Shown piece after piece: positions 21,650 to 32,504 of a stretch of 64,000 nt of DNA. This DNA comes from Sebastes aleutianus. Its lineage: Eukaryota; Chordata; Actinopteri; Perciformes; Sebastidae. The DNA is taken from assembly GCA_916700875.1 (NCBI GenBank), contig CAKAKS010000001.1, forward strand, positions 18,369,956 to 18,433,955, in the 5' to 3' direction. The translations under genes were made by a program, and so were the position numbers. The first letter of the stretch is position 1. Every line of letters starts with the position of its first letter. Under the pieces are notes generated by a model that worked only from the letters and a program-made list of their open reading frames with translations, was not told where the DNA came from and did no database searches.

Positions 21650-22873
21650 TCAAGATCTGAAACTTGAATAACTGTTCCGTCCAATGGATAGCAGATTATC
21701 AAGAGCAATTTTCAGCCGTGCGAACTCACCAGGATCCTTCTTATTGAGATTAGGAATAGTAGGTGTAGGTCCCCTGTAGGTTCTCTCTGGTGCTGCAACA
21801 TATGGCTGAGGGCGTGAAGGCATGTCAGAGATAGTCCTCTGCTGGTTGTAGGGCCTGAGCAAATGAGGTTCATATTGCAACAGGGTTGTGACCGGCCTTG
21901 GCGTGGTACAGGTTGGCTGCTGGTCCCAAGGTTGCATAGGCAAAGGATTTTGGTAACCGAGGTAGGTATTGCTGGCTGGCTGACTCTGCAGTAGAGGCCT
22001 TTGGTCATAATAACTCAAAGGTGGGCGTGCAAACTGAGGTAGAGGCCCACGGTTAGCTGTTGTGGATGGTGGTTGGCTTGCTGAAGCTGCCAGTGTTTGC
22101 TCCTTTAAAAGCCGTAACTCACCCATCATCTTATCCAGCGTGTCAAGCATCATAGTCTCTTTAAAGGAACCACTCTGGGCTTGAGGAGTCAAGGCATATG
22201 ACCTCTGATAACCTTGAGGGGCATCGATGTACTGTGTGTTGTCATGCTGCAGAGACTGGCTCCGTCCTGTCCCTGGTCTGACTTCACAGTGATGGGGAAC
22301 AGTAGGGACACTACCTAGCTGCCCATACTGTATAGGAGTAAGAGGTGGTAACTGTATTGGGGGTGGACGTAGCTCTGCAGGCTGAGGTAGATGATAGTCT
22401 CTCTCCGGCCGGCTTGGCAGTGCATGAGGTGGATGTCTGAAGTCTATGCTGCGCGGCCAATGAGGAGCTGCAGATGTTTCCCAAGGTTGATGGTAGGTCG
22501 AAGGATTGGATTGATTGGTTAGGTAGCTCCGCCCCCCACTGGCTCCTACCGGCTGATAATCAGGTTCCCGACTCTCATGAGGGGAAAGGGTCCATTCATC
22601 TAAGGTGAAGTCACATCCGACCTGACTTAATGGGCTAGAGGACCGGGAGAACTGGTCAGGCACTGCTGATGAAAAGGCTCCCGATGTACTCCGGTGGTCC
22701 TCTCCTAAGCCTGGTGCATACTGTGCTGTGTGTGGATAACTAGGAGTTGTAGAGGCTTGCCTATGGCCAACAAAACTCACTTCATAGTCACTGAGGTAAG
22801 GAGGAGGTTGAACTAGCCGCCATGGACGTGCTGATTCTGAAAAGGCTTCACTGCGTGTGAAACTAGGCTGCAT
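21650..22873 (-). CDS. gag: Bel/Pao gag N-terminal region
   Basis: The first true ATG is at 22873, only 24 bp inside the 5' LTR. The product is a roughly 407-residue Pro/Gln/Ser/Tyr-rich protein of low complexity, containing a short leucine-rich helix (MLDTLDKMMGELRLLKEQ). The end, IALDNLLSI, enters the conserved gag core, then a frameshift and a stop at 21650 truncate it. The core continues in other frames toward 21610. Gag builds the particle in which reverse transcription occurs. There are no recognisable domains in the first 380 residues. Confidence 0.75.
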   Translation of the reverse strand: MQPSFTRSEAFSESARPWRLVQPPPYLSDYEVSFVGHRQASTTPSYPHTAQYAPGLGEDHRSTSGAFSSAVPDQFSRSSSPLSQVGCDFTLDEWTLSPHESREPDYQPVGASGGRSYLTNQSNPSTYHQPWETSAAPHWPRSIDFRHPPHALPSRPERDYHLPQPAELRPPPIQLPPLTPIQYGQLGSVPTVPHHCEVRPGTGRSQSLQHDNTQYIDAPQGYQRSYALTPQAQSGSFKETMMLDTLDKMMGELRLLKEQTLAASASQPPSTTANRGPLPQFARPPLSYYDQRPLLQSQPASNTYLGYQNPLPMQPWDQQPTCTTPRPVTTLLQYEPHLLRPYNQQRTISDMPSRPQPYVAAPERTYRGPTPTIPNLNKKDPGEFARLKIALDNLLSIGRNSYSSFRS

Positions 22874-22896
22874 CCTGGAGTCCAAGGAAAACCAAA

Positions 22897-23646
22897 TATT
22901 GAATAGGTATTTATTGAGGACTGTATAGGTGTTGGTTGCAGGTAGCGATGTAGCCTTGGTGTGTCGGCAAGAACACTCAGGACGCTCTTATAGGGTTGAT
23001 TCCTCCTTTTACTGAATAGTCTTTCACATAACAGCACAGTATTCCTCACACAGGCTTACAGGTTTCCATTTGAACAAGGTGTGATCTTGAATGTGTGGTC
23101 TATAACAAGAACATAAGAAAATGCCACATTATAATTATTAAACTAACCAGTTATATTCAACTTAAATGGTTTATTACTATTATTACTACATTAAATCAGG
23201 TAGAGATATATAAAGGAGGAAATTATACTTACTGCTGCTTTAAGTTGCAGTACAAACATGCTTCCAAGTCATTAAAACATATATAGCAAAATACCAACAT
23301 TATATACATCTAACAGTGTACTAGAAAAGAGCAGCTAAAGGCATTAGCATGGACAGATTAGCTCAGCATCTGTAAAACAGCCCCAAACACATAAACACAA
23401 AGTCTCATTCAAAGTCCCGTTCAGTGGGAAATAGCTGCATTTACTCATTTTTCATCAGAGACGCACACAAATCACACCACTTAGATACAGTAAAGTCCAC
23501 TTTTTACACTCTCTGTTCAGCTGCTTCTCGCTCTTCCTCTCACTCTCTCTCTTAATTACTGAGTGCGCAGCTCCATGTGCTCAATAGCGCAGCTTCACAT
23601 TCTGCCACAGAGGGCGCTGTTACAACAGTCAATAGCCTTTCCAACA
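22897..23646 (-). repeat. 5' LTR of Bel/Pao element
   Basis: 750 bp, near identical to 16032-16779. It should hold the element's promoter on the minus strand; I cannot place a TATA box with confidence. Confidence 0.92.
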
Positions 23647-23651
23647 GTAGA

Positions 23652-24012
23652 CGTGCAGTCCTTTTTTGGGTGGGTGTTGTTTTTGTTTGAGCCATCTTCC
23701 TCCCAAGGGCCTGGAGAAGGGAAAGAATATCCCTGCTTCACTAAAGCAAGATGGAAAACATTAGTAAAGACTGAAAGGGAAAATTATATAAAAATACTTC
23801 CTATGACTTTGTTCCTTGAAAAGTCTTATAATTGTTTCAAAACAGCTGATCACCCAAATTGGCAGTCTTAAATTCATAAAATAAATCCTGGTTGCTAACT
23901 TTTAACAAAATGTGTGCTTGTGCACCTATGTGAGACAGAGCACTACAGGCACTTGCCAATTTTTAATGTGAAAATGTTACCGGGAATTTAATCCTGAAGT
24001 TTACCTTGATTC
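23652..24012. other. noncoding flank after Bel/Pao element
   Basis: From about 23905 it aligns with 47711 onward in unit B. The open frame 23563-23871 straddles the LTR and has no domain. Confidence 0.45.
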
Positions 24013-25194
24013 TTAAAGCTACAGTGGGTAGAAATGGAGCAAATAGGATTAAAAAAAGTTATTTTTATAAAACATCATTACACAAAATCATGTGCCTCTG
24101 TGTCCTCCGGTGCTCCTAATGGTATCTGCAAGATTTCACAGACCTGAGGAAAACAACCAATCAGAGCTGAGCTGGAGCCTTGCCGTCTCAGAGCAGCTGT
24201 CAATCACTCGCGAACTCTGATCAAGCAGTCAAACTAGGCAGCGCTGATCAAATATGAATGAATATTCTGTTACTGTAATGCCTATTTCTCACCGCAAATG
24301 TTTTCAGAAACATCTTGTAATGTATTGTTTAGCTGTAAAATGAGAAAGTTTGTGACCCAGCAGCCATGTGGAGATCAAGTTGAGGAAATACCAAGCACCG
24401 CCCACCAGCCAGAGCACAGCCAATAGGAACGCTCTCTCAATGAAGTGACCTGTGATTGGTCAAAGTCTCCCGTCACGGGCTAGATTTTCTAAAGCCTGAA
24501 AACAGCCATGAGGAGGTGCAGAAGTCTAGTTTTCTTTCATTACAATATGCTGATAGTCCATGAGCCAGGTCCCCAAAATTTGGCCGCCGTGCCACTGTGG
24601 AGGGACCATGTCTCATGGTGACTTTTTAAAAGGTCTATGTCCCTAGTGTTGGAAAATACATGATAGAATTGCAGCAATGGTAGCTTTCTATGTGCTATCA
24701 TTCCTTTTTTCATCCCTCCATCATTAAAATGTTTCCATCTTTTTTCCCCATTTTACACATAGATCCAGTATAAAAGAGGGTAACCTACACACAATATCAT
24801 TGGAAAGCTTAAACTAAATTTATAATCTATCTTCCGGTCACATTTTCATGACACTGAGGACAACAGAATTTTACCTTTGACCTCTAAAGTTGCAATAGGC
24901 AAATTCTGAATGCCTTTGCAAATGCCCTTATAACTATCTTCATATTGATCTGATGTGCCCATGATAGTTCCAGCATAAAGAGCACAAAATGAGCTTTAAA
25001 ATGATATATTGCATGAATAACAACAATAACAACATTTCTTATCAGAATAAACTTAACTTTGTGCAGTTTGTATCTGATAGAATGTTCAGAACTTTGCACT
25101 GAATTGTTATTGGGGCAGTTGTACTGTAAATGGCTTTCTAATCAGCAGAAACACAAAATAATATAAAAACTAAAAAACTTTCCTAAGAAATTAA

Positions 25195-25888
25195 AGGGAC
25201 TATTTGTAACTTTGTACGCGCATAAATGTAGCGGGTCGTCACACATGCGCGTTCGCATATGCGCGCTCGCGTGTGGCTGGAGCCTCGTCTCCGCTGCCTG
25301 CTCTCCTTCACTCAGAATGCGCGCGCGTCCTCGCTGTCTCGCTCCACCTCTAGACGTGAACGCGCGCTCACTACACACTGCAGAAGAGTTTAGCTCTGAG
25401 AATATCTAGTGAATGCACAGGGGACGTTTGTGCAGAAATAACTGCTGCAGTTCCTCCAGACCAACAGAGCTTTCCCGTGTCTTGTGAAGCTACGGAGCTC
25501 TTCAGAGAGTTATGTTACCCTCTCGTTACCGACCGGGTGCCGGTGTCTCCTCTGCTCTCTCCGGCTGCGGGCGGAGAGAGCAGAGGAGACATGCTGCAGA
25601 GCCCCGCTGCATCAGCCTGCACTTAGGCAGGAAAGGCCAACACTAGGATCAGAGCTAAATCATGTTCATGGAGAGACCTCCGTCTGGTCAGCTAACATTA
25701 CTGCCAAGCAGCTGAAATATAGAGTGATATTGTGCTTTTAGCTGATGTGTGTCGCCTCACTGTTTTGAGTGATGCTCGTTCAGGTATATTTAGAGCGAGC
25801 AAGCGCGAGCCCGACGCTGACTTTCGTTGATTTCACGGCCACAGGTGTCGCTGTTAAGAAGCATTTCTGAAAGTTACAAATAGTCCCT
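25195..25888. mobile_element. 694-bp TTAA miniature element
   Basis: Perfect inverted ends AGGGACTATTTGTAACTTT sit between TTAA duplications at 25191-25194 and 25889-25892. The interior is CpG-rich and noncoding. Unit B has the empty site at about 49019-49035 with a single TTAA. A second copy in the opposite orientation is at 47044-47706. The TTAA target suggests mobilisation by a piggyBac- or Kolobok-type transposase. Confidence 0.88.
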
Positions 25889-25963
25889 TTAATTCTCTGA
25901 CAGGTTTATCCATTATTTTGTATTTGTATGAAAGGTTATTATGGAATTTTTGCCCAATGATGC

Positions 25964-26574
25964 TGTATGATAGAATGTGTGTGTTATTATAAATCCGTAA
26001 GTGTGGCAGCAAACGCTTCAGGGTGTCGGGTCAGGACACTATTTAGTGCTCAGGTGTGATTTTAGATGAATAAGAGATGCAGTCCAAGTGTATGGTAATG
26101 GCTGTTTATATCAGCAGATAAAGTAAACAAAACAATGGTTTCTGTGTGGTCTGTAACAACAAAACACAAAAGTACAGAATGATTAGAACTACTAGTGTAT
26201 AAACATTAGCAACAAAAAGTGAGCCTAAATAACACAGGCATTTTACAAAGAAAAGGGCTTAAATACAGATTTACTAATTATTATTATGCCAGTCTAATAT
26301 AAATACATTAAACATAACACAACTCACATTTTGCATGGACGCACACGAAAAAGGAATGTCCAAAAGTCCAACTGTCCTCTCCTTAACTGTGTTTTACTCT
26401 GCCGTGCTGTATTGGGGAGCCTGTTCAGTGCAGGCACACTGGTGACACATGCCCAGCGCATGATCGGGCACAGGTGATTGGAGGAGGAGACATTCACACT
26501 GGTGGCACATGTACAGCGCATGCTCACAAACAGGAGATAGTAGGGAGAGGCATGAAAAAATGGCCTTTTTTACA
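25964..26574 (-). mobile_element. solo LTR, probably Bel/Pao-related
   Basis: A 611-bp block, TG...CA, lies between GATGC (25959-25963) and GATGC (26575-26579), and unit B has one uninterrupted GATGC at this spot. The 5-bp duplication and partial similarity to the Bel/Pao LTR in the same orientation ('tgtgtggtctgtaacaa' against 'tgtgtggtctataacaa') suggest a related family. No internal coding region remains, as after LTR-LTR recombination. Confidence 0.8.
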
Positions 26575-26600
26575 GATGCCAAAAATATACTACACTATAT

Positions 26601-27279
26601 TCAGAAATATACACTACTATCTGGGTTTGGTCAAGTTTTATGGAGCAGTTTGCTGAAAACAACAACTTCATTTCCGAGAAATCACATGCTCCAAAGTAAA
26701 AGTTGGCTCACCCAGCAGAATATAAAGGGGAGGTCTGCATTGCAGGGTCTCCTATATCACACACAGGGACGTGAAGTGCGCCCAGGAGAAGCATTGAAAA
26801 GAAACTCCTGCATTAAAGGACTGAAGTTTGCCCTGGACACATCTCTTCTACTGAGGTGGGTTGCTATATAAACAAAGTATTATTATCATTATTGTGGTGA
26901 TTTAAATGCTTTAATTGCACGTATTTGGTGTTTTACTAAACTGGAAAAACAAAGTTCGGAAACTTGTGTTTGATGGATTATTTCTCTGTTGTTACAATGC
27001 TAATTGGCATTGTATTTTACATCGTTGGAAAGCCTGTTTATTTACCTTCGCAATGATGTCCAACTTGTAAGGATCATGCATTTGTGGATTGAGCAGCACA
27101 GCTGATTATGTGGGTAATGCCCAAGAAAAATTTGCCAAAATGCTCCGTCAATGGTAAACAGTGTATTCTCCTGTTGGAATTGACTCTTGATTTGAGTTGT
27201 TTGGTGGATTGGATGATTGAACTCTCTATCAGTAACAAGGAACAAACAAGAAATATTGGCAATTTTACACTTTATTCAT
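26601..27279. other. noncoding stretch shared with unit B
   Basis: It aligns with about 49230-49790 in unit B. The open frames here (26509-26871, 27108-27476) lack domains. No gene is seen. Confidence 0.5.
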
Positions 27280-27925
27280 TTAATACACCGTCCGGAGCCT
27301 CAGTAGAGGTGGAAGATCCATACGCAGCCACAACAGCCTGGCACCTCCTCATGCTGGTCACCAACCTGGTCACACGTTGCTGTGGGATGGCATTCCATTC
27401 CTCAACCAGGATTCGTTGCAGGTCAGCCAGCGTGGTTGTGTTGGTCACTCTAACACGTACAGCACGCCCAAGCTGATCCCACAAGTGTTGAATTGGGTTG
27501 AGGTGTGGACTCTTGGCCCGCCGTTCCATTCTCTCTACTCCCACATTGTGGAGGTAGTCTGTGATAACCCTGGCTCTGTGGGGGCGAGCGTTGTTTCTTG
27601 GAGGATGAAGTTAGGTCCCAGATTGTGGAGATATGGCTGCAGAATCTCATCCCGATATCTCACTGCATTGAGTTCGCCTTCAATGATGACAAGCCTTGTT
27701 TTACCAGTGAGGGAGATGCCGCCCCACACCATGACACTGCCCCCACCAAAAGCTGTTACTCCATCGGTGCAACAATCAGCATAGCGTTCTCCGCGTCGTC
27801 AACATACTTTGACCCTGCCATCCAGCTTTCGCAGACAGAACCTGGACTCATCACTGAACATGACATTCCTCCACATGTTCAGGTTTCATTGTCTGTGTTG
27901 TCGACACCAGCGCAAACAGGTGACC
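27280..27925 (-). pseudogene. Tc1-type transposase fragment
   Basis: In minus-strand frames the text reads MFSDESRF, then MVWGGISLTGKTRLVII, then NPIQHLWDQLGRAVRVRVTN and EEWNAIPQQRV. This is the order of the DD34E catalytic domain of a Tc1/mariner transposase. The final catalytic Glu of NPIEH is Gln here and the middle part is frameshifted, so it is inactive. The DNA-binding N-terminus and terminal repeats were not found. Confidence 0.85.
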
Positions 27926-29289
27926 TATTATGCAAAATGCACTTTTCCATGTCTTTTAAACATCAATATCTGTCCCCAGTGTGTCTACAAGTCACCATAG
28001 TATCATAAAAGACCATCCCCTCTCTTTTTCTCCTGCTCCGTTTTTCTGGAAATGGGTGTGGAAAATCACTGAGCAGCTTTTCCTTCTCTTCTGAAGTCAT
28101 TAGAGAATTGCAAGCCATGTAAGGGTTTCCTGGTGGAACCAGAGAGAAGTCCAGCTAGCTGACCCCGCCCCACACAGCATCACTCTCAGTCCACCTCGTA
28201 AATATGAGCAAAGTCTGCTCCTGTACTCCCATCATCTAAATATAACATGTTCTTTCACAAAGGCTTTATGTAATTACACTGTTTCAACAGGTGATATATA
28301 TATATATTATATATATTTGATGTCATGCATGTAGAAGAGTACAGGTAGTAAATAGTGACTGTAAGCAACACAACACATTTCTGTTTCACAGTCAAACTTT
28401 ATTTGAGTAGACAGATGACAATATTAATTATACACTGCATTTTTAATCATCTCACCTGCAGTTATGTTGACATGGTACAGGAGAAAGTCTTTCAGCTCCG
28501 GTGAGCTAAGCTCCGGTAAGCTAAGCTCCGGTGGTCTGTAGTCATGATAACACAGAGACAGCTCCTACTGTAACTAAAACGCCATTACTCTGATTACTTT
28601 TATACGTTTATCAGGTGTCTTTTACCAGAAATAATGAACTGACTACTGCTCACAGCTATCTGCTCTCAGCTGTCTGCTCTCCTCTGGGATGATTCTGTCG
28701 GTCATTTCTCACAGATGGATCTGTAAAGACAAACGTAAAACAGAGTGTGTGTTTACGGTTTACAGAGTTAATGCATAATGTAAACACTGAGCTAACTAGC
28801 AGAGCTATAAATAGCATTATTTACCAGAGAGAAACCGTCAGGAAAACCTGGAATCTGGATCGCAGATGTTCATCATTTGTCACCGATTTCTGATCAGATT
28901 CCTCCGGTAACGTGCGCTGGGTGAAGTTTCTGGTTTATAAACATTTAAGTAGTTTATAAACTCTTCCCTGCTTCTTTTCCCTCTCCGTGAGAGCTGATCT
29001 GCTCCGGGGGGGAGGGGGAGAGAGTGACGCTGTGTTGAGGACGTTTGATTGACAGAAATGCTGACCAATCAGAGCAGAGTGGGAGGAGACAGGCACTGAA
29101 TCAGGGTCTGTCAAACGGAGCCTCTGAGCAGACATATACAGGGCAGACATATACAGGCTGACAGTATGAGAAGAATAAAGGTTTTTTTGAACATCGCAGC
29201 ATGTAAACATGTTCTAGTGCAACATTAAAATACATCTATGAACCTGGAAATGAGCATAATATGAGACCTTTAAACTGTAGGAATTCTTT
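27926..29289. repeat. repeat-derived noncoding block, unit A only
   Basis: The ends resemble an inverted pair: 'acctattatgcaaaatgcac' near 27923 and 'gagcataatatgagaccttt' near 29252, the pattern of a non-autonomous DNA element of about 1.35 kb. The interior contains promoter-like CpG sequence near 28980-29100 but no supported gene. Unit B lacks it. Confidence 0.45.
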
Positions 29290-30061
29290 GTCTTTTTCTT
29301 TTTCATGCAAATGAATCGCCTTTTTGAGCCTTAACATGCTCAAAAAGTTGTTAAACTTGGCACACGCGGTGAAAAATTTATTATTTTAAGGGTCTCGGGC
29401 TTGGGTGTTGCAAAATGGCTCGCTAGCGCCCCCAGAAAGTTGGAAAAATTGAGCTCCTCGCTCTGGTTTCACCTACATGTATGAAATTTGGCAGACAGAT
29501 GTAACATGTGGAGACGCACAAAAATGCTTCTTGGAGGTATGCCCTAAACGCAACAGGAAGTCAGCCATTTTGAATTTAATTAATTAATTATTAATTCTTG
29601 CCGATTTTTACTGTACATAGTCCGATCTGCCCCAAATTTCTCAGGCATGATAAGGGTCCAGTCTTGATGTCATGTACATGTCCATATTGACTCACACGCA
29701 TAGCGCCCCCTACTGGCAACAGGAAATGACATGTTTTCTATTTTAATGTACTCCTCCTAGCAGGCTGACCAGATCTACCTCAAACAAGGTCAGAAAAGCC
29801 TTAAGACCTTGATGATGCATTATTGTGAAGACTGTGAATTTTCATTGAACGGCGTTGCCCTGGCATGGCGGAAATTTGGCGTGATTTGCCATGAAACAGG
29901 AAGTTGTTGTAACTTCAGCATACTTTGTCAAATCTGCTCCAAATTTCTCAGCCATGATGGTGGTCCAGGCCTGAGGTCATTTTCATGTCAATATAGACTC
30001 ATAGCCCCGCCCCAAGATGTTAGCCACGCCCTCTTTCAGAGCTCATGAACCATTTGTCCTA
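29290..30061. repeat. unclassified teleost interspersed repeat
   Basis: The same family as 10601-11794 and 49805-51186, with 'gctcgctagcgcccccagaa', 'atagcgccccctactggcaa' and 'caggaagttgttgtaactt'. Open frame 29809-30048 is duplicated at 50934-51173 with one change, but is repeat-internal. Confidence 0.6.
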
Positions 30062-30793
30062 CAGTGTGTTCCAATCCACGTACTTAAAGAAGTACACTTC
30101 AATGTAGTGCACTGTGTGCACTCTGTACTTACTTGAGCAGTGCGTGAATTTCAACGGGGTAGGGTCGTCTCAAATCGAATACTCTGCGGTGCGCTTACCG
30201 GAAATTACGATCGCAACATTTCCCCGCGGCTCGCTACCCGCCAAAATATCTTCTTCTTCTTCAGGGTTTTACAGCAGCTGGCATCCTTTGTGGTGCACTG
30301 CTGCCTCCTTCAGGTTTTACCCGTCCACTACCCGCCAAAATATCTGCCTGCTTTGTTGATCAAGAATACACAGAAGATTAAAGCATGTGGAAATTACGTT
30401 TCCAACGTCGTCGCCCATGCCTACGATGTGTCCTCCTGTTGGCTGAAAATGCACCGGTATGTTTACGTATTGTATTGTTTTATTCTGTTATCTACGTAGC
30501 CCATAGACATCTATAAGGTACGTTGTTTAGCACCCCAAAAACTCCTGCATCATCTGCCGCCATTTTCACATGTTTGAATAGTGGTCGTGGTCCCGCCCCT
30601 TCCGCTACGTAGCCAAGAGGCAACAATTGAGTATGAAAAGTGTCCAGCGTTCCACACTCAACGATTTGACCGTTTTGAGTACAACATCCGAATACTTTGA
30701 GTGCAATGCATTTTGCCATACTTTAGTGTGAACGCACTTGTGCACTCAAAATAGTAAGTGTAAGTACGGAAGTACGCGCATTGGAACACACTG
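30062..30793. mobile_element. 732-bp miniature element with CAGTGTGTTCCAAT ends
   Basis: The perfect inverted ends CAGTGTGTTCCAAT and ATTGGAACACACTG lie between CTA trinucleotides (30059-30061, 30794-30796). A 3-bp duplication suits PIF/Harbinger-type transposition; hAT is less likely. Unit B holds the two halves apart (50041-50151 and 51187-51515). Frames inside are not conserved genes. Confidence 0.75.
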
Positions 30794-30796
30794 CTA

Positions 30797-32186
30797 GACT
30801 CTTGTGGGAGGTGTCATTGAACTCAGCAGAGTTCCTGTTTCATTGGTATTGTTATCCCCGCCCCCTACAAATTAACCACGCCCCCTTTCATAACTCATGA
30901 ACCATTTGTCATAGAGTCTTGTGGCAGGTGTCATTACGTCATCAGAGTTCCGGATTCATTGTGCCTGGCCGCGTCAGTCGCCGTCCCGCCAATACCCCTG
31001 ACGCGCGGGAAGGTGTGAGGGCCCGTTCATCGCTGCTTGCAGCTTTAATTAGGGCCCGAGCACGAAGTGCGAGGAAACCTATTGTTTTTCTAAGTATTAT
31101 TCTTTTTCTGCCGGGAGATCGCATTTTTGGGACCTTAGCCATCCCCAAAAACTCACCAAAAGTGGAATATGCGTCAGAACTGGTGGGAAATTCAATGTTC
31201 TGGAGTGATTGGGCTCGGGTGTCTCCAGGGGGCGAGATAGCGCCCCCTAATGTAGGCACTTTTTCAGAGAAAGTTTCTACGATCTTCACGAAATTCAAGT
31301 ATGTCATAACTCACGCCCTCATACCTGGATTAAATATTTTTTTGATTTTTTCGGCAAACAGGAAGTCATTCATCGTGGACTTCCTGCTTTTTTTTTAAAT
31401 TTAAGAACACATATTTGAGGACTTTAGGATGCACAAAAAACTCATGAAACTTTACACGCACATCCAAACTAATAATTACTTTGATTTAGTGGTGAAATTT
31501 TGCTTGGGCGTGGCATGTTGGCTCTCTAGCGCCACCTTATGTCTTTTAGCCTTTGAACATGCCTTTGACGCCCTTGGTTTACTCGAAAACTCATGAAAGT
31601 TGGCAAAAAGAGGGACACCTGTAAACTTTACATGAATGTACAGTTATTGGGTTCAGCATGTTTAGCCGGCTCTACAGCGCCCCCTAACGCGTGGAAGGCT
31701 ATAGTTTGGTCAAAGTTGATCCTATATTCATGAAATTTGGTAGGTATATCCTGCTCAATATTTCAGACATATTCCTCATCGGGTTTCATTAGCTCCGCCC
31801 CGTTCATCGCTGCTTGCAGCTTTAATTAGGGCCCGAGCACCAACAACGTCGAGCCAGCGAAGGCCCTCTTGAAACTGAAGCGTTTTTTATTAGGGCCTGA
31901 GCACCGACAACGTCGGACCAGCGAAGGCCCTCTTGAAACTGTAGGAATTCTTCTACTTTTATTTTTTCTTCTCCCAAATGAATCGCCTTTTTGACGACCT
32001 TAGCATGCCCCAAAAGTTGTTAGGGTTGGCACGCTTATCAGACGCGGTGAAAAATTTGATATTGTAAGGGTCTCGAGCTTCGCCGTTGCAAAATGACTCG
32101 CTAGTGCCCCCTAGAAAAATGGAAAAATTGATATCCGCGCTCCGGTTTCACCTACATGTATGAAATTTGGCAGATAGATGTAACAT
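30797..32186. repeat. interspersed repeat with GGGCCCGAGCAC hairpins
   Basis: Continuation of the repeat family. Two hairpin motifs at 31828-31867 and 31892-31931 each have an outer AGGGCC/GGCCCT stem around an inner CCGAC-AAC-GTCGG stem. Unit C is preceded by the same pair at 51850-51889 and 51914-51953. Confidence 0.6.
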
Positions 32187-32311
32187 GTGGAGACATACAA
32201 AAAAGCCTATGGGACGTATGCCCAAAACTCAACAGGAAGTCGGCTATGATGTTGGATGTCACAGGGACTGTGATAAATGCAAATGCACATCCCACTGTTC
32301 TGATTGCATAA

Positions 32312-32504
32312 CAGTTCAAGATTCAAGATTCAAGATTCAAGATGTTTATTGTCACGCTGGTTATATATACAAGTACAATCGTGTGAAATGCTTTTTGCTG
32401 GGAAGCTTCATTAAAAATAATAAATTATATTACATTATAAAAGGAAATACTTTGTACAAGGCATTTTCAGAACATAAACATATCAGGAAGTATGAATGTA
32501 CATA
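32312..32504 (-). repeat. LINE 3' tail, unit B
   Basis: Same as 132-312, starting with tandem 'gattcaa'. Confidence 0.55.

Larger units (their letters stand above)
16027..23651 (-). mobile_element. Bel/Pao LTR retrotransposon, near full length
   Basis: Two LTRs (16032-16779 and 22897-23646) bracket gag and pol on the minus strand. The perfect 5-bp target duplication GTAGA sits at 16027-16031 and 23647-23651. The two LTRs differ by about eight substitutions and one 2-bp indel in 750 bp by eye, so insertion is recent. A candidate primer-binding site (TGG at 22894-22892, running to about 22877) lies two bases from the 5' LTR. A G-rich polypurine-like tract abuts the 3' LTR near 16785-16795. Coding is interrupted by two frameshifts near 21600-21690, a stop at 19325-19327 and a frameshift near 18920, so this copy is not autonomous. 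It is absent from units B and C. Confidence 0.92.
24013..26600. mobile_element. TTAA-type non-autonomous DNA element with nested insertions
   Basis: It starts TTAAAGCTACAGTGGGTAGA. The unit B copy (47818-49137) shows both ends, TTAA + AAGCTACAGTGGGTAG and CTACCTACTGCCACTTTAA, imperfect inverted repeats of about 20 bp at TTAA sites. A third, inverted and truncated copy is at 62151-62775. The unit A copy is interrupted by a second TTAA element (25195-25888) and a solo LTR (25964-26574) and has lost its right end. No transposase frame is seen. Confidence 0.65.

Noticed and set aside
16027..23651. Treating the Bel/Pao element as an endogenous retrovirus with env
   Set aside because: No env frame exists between pol and the 3' LTR; domain order and DUF5641 fit Bel/Pao.
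28880..29210. Minus-strand frames near 28880-29210
   Set aside because: Within a unit A-specific repeat block; no domain and no conservation.
30140..30499. Frames conserved between 30140-30499 and 51265-51618
   Set aside because: They lie inside a miniature element, and identity reflects the recent duplication of the units.
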